Assembly (NCBI GenBank): GCA_949987705.1 | Contig: OX465284.1 | Coordinates: 109,289,163-109,353,162, forward strand | From: Thereva unica | Lineage: Eukaryota; Arthropoda; Insecta; Diptera; Therevidae | DNA length: 64,000 nt | Direction of reading: 5' to 3' | Shown: positions 58,481 through 64,000 of the stretch, in pieces | Numbering within the stretch: the stretch's first letter is position 1 | Layout: the number at the start of each line of letters is the position of its first letter | Program-made: the position numbers and the translations under genes | Notes under the pieces: model-generated | What the model was told of the DNA's origin: nothing | What the model saw: the letters and a program-made list of their open reading frames with translations, nothing else | Database searches by the model: none

Positions 58481-58910
58481 TCTGGGGGTGTTGAAGCAGG
58501 TGGCGACGAACTTTACGAATGAACTCTTGGATGTCGTACGAGTTCGGGAAAACTGATTGTGGGACATTATTTCACAACCAAATTGTTCTATTTATAAACG
58601 AAGTCTTAGACGTTAGTATGCGCTAAAAAGGGTATGAGAATGAGTCGAATGGGTAGTCTTTTGTTGAGGAAGAAATAATGCCGTGTAGGCCAGAGGGCGA
58701 CAATAGAAGTTGAACAGTTGCTATCTATCTGAAGCTGTTTGTCACTACAATCCTGCGGTGCCTCAGAGTCAATGGAGATGCAAAGGCTATTTTCTTCAGC
58801 GGTTTTCTAGGCGCCAGTCCAGATAAATAAGTTATACTTGAGACAAGGCCGAATGTCGCAAAGGCCAAATGAATAGCAATACAAGCTGAAGCTCCACAGG
58901 GCACTAGTTG
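58481..58910 (-). pseudogene. LINE RT C-terminal fragment
   Basis: The minus strand has FPNSYDIQEFIRKVRRHLLQ near 58,500-58,560 and NRTIWL before it, diverged relatives of the C-terminus at 62,063. 58,740-58,830 has APRKPLKKIAFASPLTLRHR. Confidence 0.55.
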
Positions 58911-59499
58911 CTGGAGATCGTACATGAAACATATTTCGACGTCCATCGATTACGAAATGTTGAAGATCGCACATCAAACAAGGTTCGAGGTACATTTTTC
59001 ACGATCGTCCACCCGAATATAGCTGCGTGAGAAGGCGAAGAACTCATATTCAGGAGAGGATGGGAAAGCAATGTGTTAATGATCGGATAGATCAATGATG
59101 ATCGCTTCACCAGCCTCTAGATAAGCCAGAGAAAATAAAACTACGATACTCAAGTTGGATGGATTCGATGGATGAGTAAATTGGGAATTAGACGACCAGC
59201 AATGCAGACAGTCAGACCATGAGCCTCCCAAGCTTAAGTATAAATAAAGGTGACCAAGGAAAGAGGGAAATTTGTAGCTGCAATTCTAAGTAGTTTTGTA
59301 ACAACTAAAACAAAAGTGACCTGCAATAAAAGGGATCTCCATTCATCTTATGGAGTCTGGATTTGTCGGATCTGTTTACCAGCGTGTAGTTTCGCTAAAT
59401 TTATGTTTTTTTGATGACTGCTTCCAAGGCCAGGTTGAATAGCATAGGCGCCAGCCCAACCTCTTGTTTGAGCCTTTGATAAACTTAGCAGGCATCTGT

Positions 59500-59685
59500 T
59501 TTTTTTATGTGATACACTAGAGACTTAGGGAAGGCCCCTTTGTACTGTCGACCATGTATTTATTTTGAAATGTCGAATAGCTCTAGTCGGAAGATAGAGA
59601 GAAGATAGAGAGAGAGAAGTGAAGGAAGGAACTGTCACAACCTGGCTGCGGTATTTTTTATTCCACCTACTAAGAATATCCTGTA
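59500..59685 (-). repeat. SINE 3' body, inverted
   Basis: Reverse of the 26,851-27,030 body (TGTGATACACTAGAGACTTA ... GGAACTGTCACAACCTGG). No tRNA-like head. Confidence 0.6.
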
Positions 59686-59689
59686 AGAA

Positions 59690-60130
59690 TATCCTGAGCT
59701 TTTACTCTGACATTTGTGTGGAGGTGGGTTAGTAATACCACCAAACGTACTAGGTTAGCTGGCACACCTAATTCGAGCAAGATCTGAAGAAGCCTGTTTC
59801 TCTGTAAAGAGTCGTATGCTGCTTGAAGTCCATAAAGATACGTTAACATTCCTCTCCCAACATTTTCCTAGGAGTTGTTTTAGCGTGAAGAGTTGATCGG
59901 TAGTTGATCTTCTTTTCTGGACGTCGGGTTGGAATTCGCTAACTAAACTTTCTAAGATAGGTTTCAGCTTATATTTTATAGAGGTTATGAATATTTTATA
60001 CCCTATAGAAGGTAATCACTCTATAGTTCTCACACTGGAGCTTATCCCCTATATCATATGGATGGGTCAAATTATGGTGTCACTCCAGTCGTTCGATAAG
60101 TATTCCTCCATTCATATTTTTGTGATCAGT
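59690..60130 (-). pseudogene. LINE reverse transcriptase fragment
   Basis: Minus-strand frames show a decayed FMDFKQHTTLYRETGFFRS region (about 59,780-59,840), matching the FIDFKAAYDSLQRN motif A type, and upstream pieces resembling the YR-I-LLN-YKI-S region. Inactive. Confidence 0.5.
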
Positions 60131-60716
60131 TCATGTAACTTTTGTACTACCACTATGCTACGGCCTGACGTAGTCCACATGTTACTTAGACTGACTATAA
60201 GGGATCAGGACTTGAGGGATCCGCCTGACAGGCCGTGGACTGCAGGTGACCTCATGATTCCATACATACACACAGGTAATGACGACAGTTTAGCATAGCA
60301 GATTATTAATTCTTCTTGACCTCAACGAAAATTTCAATCTAAATAAAAGTTCAAAGGCCGGTTTGTTCTCGGTGGTCGATAATCTTTCGGAACGAATTTG
60401 AAAACTAAAACAATTGTCTAGCAAAAATTGCGCGTTTGCATAGCTCGAGGCATCCAGTTGGCGGCTGGTGAGTTTTTGTGTATACTAGGCCTCAAGGCGA
60501 GAAACCTTCAGGCCACGGCCTACCTTATATCAACGTTCAAATGAACTGTGTTTCCGGCGGCTACGATAACGTATATTCCTTACGTAGTATATACGTCTGT
60601 GTACTTTGATACATATGAGTATCAGAGTAGCAAGCGCGCATGCCTCTATTACAGTCGCGCATGAATCTTTCGTGGCGTGCCATCATGCGTGCCACAGGTT
60701 GCCGATTGCTGCCCTA

Positions 60717-60869
60717 GACTATCAATAATATTGTGCAATATTTTGATGTGCGTAATATTATTGAAGGTCTGTAGGTGATATTGAAATATTGAAGGAAAAG
60801 GGTAAGAAAGAATAAGATGGAAACCGTCAATATTTTACTCAATATTATTGCACAATATTACTGATAGTC
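60717..60869. mobile_element. 153-bp TA-flanked hairpin MITE
   Basis: GACTATCAATAATATTGTGC at the left end pairs with GCACAATATTACTGATAGTC at the right (one unpaired base near each end), flanked by TA on both sides. Typical Tc1/mariner MITE layout. Confidence 0.7.
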
Positions 60870-61244
60870 TAGGTCGGGCCGCTTAAGAGGATTGTTAAGG
60901 GGATATTTTTTCGAGGCCAGGTTTTTAGTTTGCAGCCCAGCCCGTAAGTTAAATTTTTACGCGCCGAATACTTGCGTTCGCCCCTTTCACCTCTGCAACA
61001 ATTAAACTGAATTGCTCGGGGGTTATGTAGTAGGTGTTGTAAATTAGACTAGCCTGACAGAGCGTGGTGGTAACTTACTAAGTTTTTGCAACCACAGAAC
61101 CGGATGCTCCGGGATCATGACGAATTATATCAGCCTTCAACCTTATTATTTCCTTTTAGCTTAATTCATAATTCTATGATAATTAAAGTTATTTTTAATC
61201 ACAAAAATAATAGGATAACAATAGGTCAACAATAAATTAGCACC

Positions 61245-61426
61245 CTTATCTAATTTATCTGGCATTTAACATTAATTTTTACTTAAATCCAAAATCTAAT
61301 CAAAATCAATCGGAAATCGGTTTAATTTTCTAATGAATTTCATAAAATCATATCGATTAATCATAATGATATACATCAAACCGATATCAACAAAAGAAAT
61401 CCATTCCAAACCTTGAAGTATAAAAG
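61245..61426 (+). promoter_or_regulatory. promoter region of gene 11
   Basis: AGATAAG (as CTTATCT, 61,245-61,251), TATAAAAG at 61,419-61,426, and a TCAGTC initiator at 61,451-61,456. Confidence 0.7.
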
Positions 61427-61492
61427 CAAGAGGGGGTTTCAATCAAACTATCAGTCTTGGTCTTTAATCCTTCGACAAAAGTTCTTCACAAA

Positions 61493-62028
61493 ATGTTCCG
61501 TCTCGCAGCACTCCTAGTCATCGCAGCAATTGCTGTTGCAACTCCTCTACCAACACGCAAAGGTCCTGGGGATATGGTGCAGGCTGTCATTGTTAAGGAT
61601 CTTGCTGAAGCCAAAGCCTTATTCCCAACTGCTGAATTCACAAAGCTAGAGAAGCGCAATACTGAACGTGGTGAGATCAGGTACACTCTTGGGAAGAGAG
61701 TCAGTGGTATGTTAAATTTGATGCTTTTTAAATAAAATAGAAATGATTCATTTTTTCTGTATTGTTCTCAACAGGTGATCGTCTTGTTGGTCAAGGTTCT
61801 GACAAGGAACATTATTCAGCTCCACATGATATTACACTCATTCTTGACTATCCAACTGCTGGACAAGGAGATGTTCTTACTTATATTCAAGTTGATGTTA
61901 GTCAAAGCACAAATGATGGTGAAGCATATGTTGTTAGTGGCGGAATTGGAGAGAGGAGTATTATCTTCGTGATTGAAGCTTTTGGAACAACATTCTTCAA
62001 CTATGACGGTTATCTTTATGGCATTTAG
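61493..62028 (+). CDS. MBF2 family gene 11
   Basis: Exons 61,493-61,706 and 61,775-62,028, 68-nt intron, phase 1. 155 aa. I choose the ATG at 61,493 (MFRLAALLVIAAIAVATPLP, matching gene 10). An in-frame ATG at 61,457 falls in the 5' UTR shared with gene 10. Exon 1 has VQAVIVKDLAEAKALFPTAE and ends RYTLGKRVSG. Exon 2: DRLVGQGSDKEHYSAPHDIT, DYPTAGQGD, VDVSQSTNDGEAY, SGGIGERSI (Glu for Gln), ending DGYLYGI instead of YGY. Poly(A) signal at 62,037-62,042. A LINE copy begins 30 bp past the stop in opposite orientation, so its 3' end nearly touches this gene. Confidence 0.93.
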
Positions 62029-62062
62029 ATTGTTTGAATAAAAAAAAAAATATGTTGAAACT

Positions 62063-63192
62063 TTACTCCTGAATTTTTACAAAATTTGGGTCTGGATGGT
62101 GCATGAGTAGGTGTCGATGAACCTTGCGTTTGAACTCAGAGATGTTATATGAGCTGGGAAACACCGACTGCGGAAGACAGTTCCACAGTCGAGTTGTTCT
62201 ATTTATAAACGAACTACTAAATCTAAATGTGTGCGAAGAAGAGGGCTGTAGTGTGTGGAGGTGAGCCGAATTGGCTAGTCTTGTGTTGCGGGAAAAAAGT
62301 TGCCGTGTAGGCAGGAGGTTCTTTATTTCAGTGGAGCAGTCACTGTAATAATAGCGATAAAAATTGTTGAGTGCAGCTAAATTCCTTCGGTGGCTTAAAG
62401 GGTCGATGGAGGAGCAAAGAGTGCCATCGCCAATGAATTTGATGGCGCGGTTTCGCACCTTATCCAGCCAAGCCAAGGTGGTTTTAGCAGCGCCCGCCCA
62501 GATATACGAATTGTATTCAAGGTGCGGTCGAATGTAGGACTTGTAGATTGTGGCTAGAACAGCTGGCTGAAGGAGGAACTTGCATCTCTTAAGGAATCCG
62601 AGGCATTGATACTCTTGTTTGACGATTTGGAATATGTGACCATTCCATTGCATATCATTGGATAGAGTAATTCCCAGGATGTTAAGAGATGGGTCAGGTG
62701 TTAGGTTATCCTCACCCACTAAAATACAGGAAAAGTTGGTACAGGTTTTGGTGGAGATAAGGCAGTACTTTGTTTTTGATGCGTTAAATTCGACCCGATT
62801 CTTTTGGCCTCAGTCAAGAATGAGTTCGATGTCCGCGTTAAAAGAACTGGACATGAGTTCGCGGTCTAAAAAACAAGGTCTGGCACTGGCTTGTCTAACG
62901 TTGGCGTAAGAGTAACGCAGAGTACTGTCATCGGCGAAACTGTGGAGTCGGTTGGAGGGGATTGAGAGCAGATCGTTAATGAATATTAGAAAGAGAGCAG
63001 GCGAGAGGATCGATCCTTGGGGAACGTCGGCCGAGATGGAGCGTGGGTTGGATTCATCGCCATCCAATACTACCTTGATTGAACGGCTAGAAAGAAAGTT
63101 CCAGTTCGTAATAACTGAGTCGATACCAATAGTTTAGGAGTTTAGACAGCAGAGCGGGATGCCATACTCTGTCAAAAGCCTTAGAAATATCT
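62063..63192 (-). pseudogene. LINE reverse transcriptase (jockey/CR1-like), 5'-truncated
   Basis: Minus strand from 63,192: LDISKAFDRVWHPALLSKLL (palm A), a short frameshifted stretch, VPQGSILSPALFLIFINDLL, then HSFADDSTL with the catalytic Asp pair intact, NILGITLSNDMQWNGHI, YIRPHLEYNSYIWAGAAKTT, and the C-terminus FKRKVHRHLLMHHPDP. 218 codons are open at 62,063-62,719 and 85 at 62,810-63,067. The endonuclease is missing and at least two frameshifts occur, so it is dead but young. 5' truncation at 63,193 is typical of LINE insertion. Confidence 0.85.
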
Positions 63193-63193
63193 A

Positions 63194-64000
63194 GAGCAGT
63201 GGTTACCAAACTTTATTTCGTACGGAACCTTTCTACAATGTATAAAATTTGGCGGAACCCAACGTTGAAAAAATAATATATGATATATGTATCTATATAT
63301 TTATCCTTTAATATATTTTAAAACGTTTTTATTAGCTCGCTTTCTTGTCTGTCTGTTTGTCCGGTACATATCTTGCAATCCATTTTTTTAATACTTCCGA
63401 TCACCCTGAAATTTTGCACATAACTTCAGTTCCGATGACAATATGGTATACTCATTATACCGTTAGATCCATGGCGGCCGTCTCAAGAGGACGGATTACA
63501 GTTTTCTTCACGGAACAAATTTTGCAATCGATTTTTCAAATACTTCCGGATATCCTATCATGCTGAATTTTGCATACAGCTTTAGCTCCGATGACAATGC
63601 AATATGGTATACTCAATATACCTTTAGGTCCATGGCGGCAGTCTCAGGAGGGCGGATTGAAATATTCTTCACAACCCCTTCGACATGTGTATCAAATGAA
63701 AGGGTATGATAAGTAGAACACCATAAGCAATATAGCATACTCAATATATCGTTTGGCCCATGGCGGCCATCTCAAGAGAGCGGATTACCATTTTCTTCAC
63801 AACCCCCTCGACATGGGAATATGGAATGGCGGCCAAAATGTTACGCGGCGTGACGTAGACCAAATTTCAAGGAAGAAGGGCCACTCGCAATTTCTGATTA
63901 GCAAGAACGCGTTAAACGGCTGGCGCAGAGCCAGTTTTGTCAGCGAATGTATTTGCGGTTCGGCGCTGGTGGCACGGAACCCTAAAAATTTTTCGTGGAA
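63194..64000. mobile_element. hAT-like terminus and tandem repeat, cut by window end
   Basis: CAGTGGTTACCAAACTTTAT begins at 63,194, the classic CAGTGGT-CCAAAC hAT end. From about 63,420, units containing ATGGTATACTCA, a GTCCATGGCGG patch, GTCTCAAGAGG-CGGATTAC and TTCTTCAC repeat about every 150-180 bp (63,440, 63,605, 63,745). CGGAACCC occurs near 63,250 and 63,975. The right end lies at or beyond the window edge. Confidence 0.45.

Noticed and set aside
1358..62028. Naming individual MBF2 genes by symbol
   Set aside because: Family membership is clear to me, but no single orthologue can be assigned from sequence alone.

Overview
This window looks like nuclear DNA from an insect, most likely a fly (Diptera). 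It is AT-rich. Its genes are short two-exon genes with 55-68 nt GT-AG introns, TATA boxes, TCAGT-like initiators and AATAAA signals. Most of the remaining sequence is eukaryotic transposon debris: R1-, RTE- and jockey/CR1-type LINEs, an LTR retrotransposon with integrase, hAT, PIF/Harbinger and mariner-like DNA transposons, tRNA-derived SINEs and many MITEs. The species cannot be fixed from sequence alone. A repeat-rich lower brachyceran would fit, but that is a guess.

The only host genes I can support are eleven members of one family, the small secreted MBF2-type proteins (family named after Bombyx MBF2). Each has a signal peptide and a variable N-terminal region in exon 1. A phase-1 intron always splits the Gly codon of a Gly-Asp pair (as in YTLGNRVSG-DRLVAQ). 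Exon 2 carries the core with Tyr-Pro, a variable loop, (S)GGIGQR and a Y-G-Y-like end. All eleven are open and correctly spliced on inspection. Gene numbers here run left to right: 1 to 4 on the minus strand (1.4, 9.1, 12.5, 16.9 kb), 5 plus (22.3), 6 minus (25.1), 7 plus (31.2), 8 plus (37.1), 9 plus (49.9), 10 and 11 plus (57.1, 61.5).

Layout: 0-0.75 kb holds LINE and transposase fragments. 1-17.6 kb is the 'long-tail' branch (genes 1-4). Its members share a C-terminal hydrophobic extension absent from the other seven, and genes 2 and 3 sit in a ~3 kb tandem duplication with a readable junction near 10,589. 17.6-31 kb has MITEs, a 1.18 kb hAT element with perfect 8-bp target duplication, genes 5 and 6, a SINE, and an R1-type ORF1 split by a hairpin element. 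31-37.6 kb has gene 7, an LTR element carrying a minisatellite, and gene 8. 37.6-49 kb is gene-free, with an RTE-type LINE split by an 824-bp palindromic element and a 2.86 kb hAT element with decayed transposase. 49-62 kb has genes 9-11 among LINE fragments. 62-64 kb is a CR1/jockey-like LINE next to a hAT-like end and satellite-like repeats.

Regulation: GATA sites (TGATAAG or close variants) lie close upstream of, or just inside, the transcription start of most of the genes, usually within ~60-80 bp of the TATA box. This suggests shared control by a GATA factor, as in insect midgut or fat body, which is inference. The most unusual biology is the long-tail MBF2 branch, which may be membrane-bound or GPI-anchored rather than secreted.
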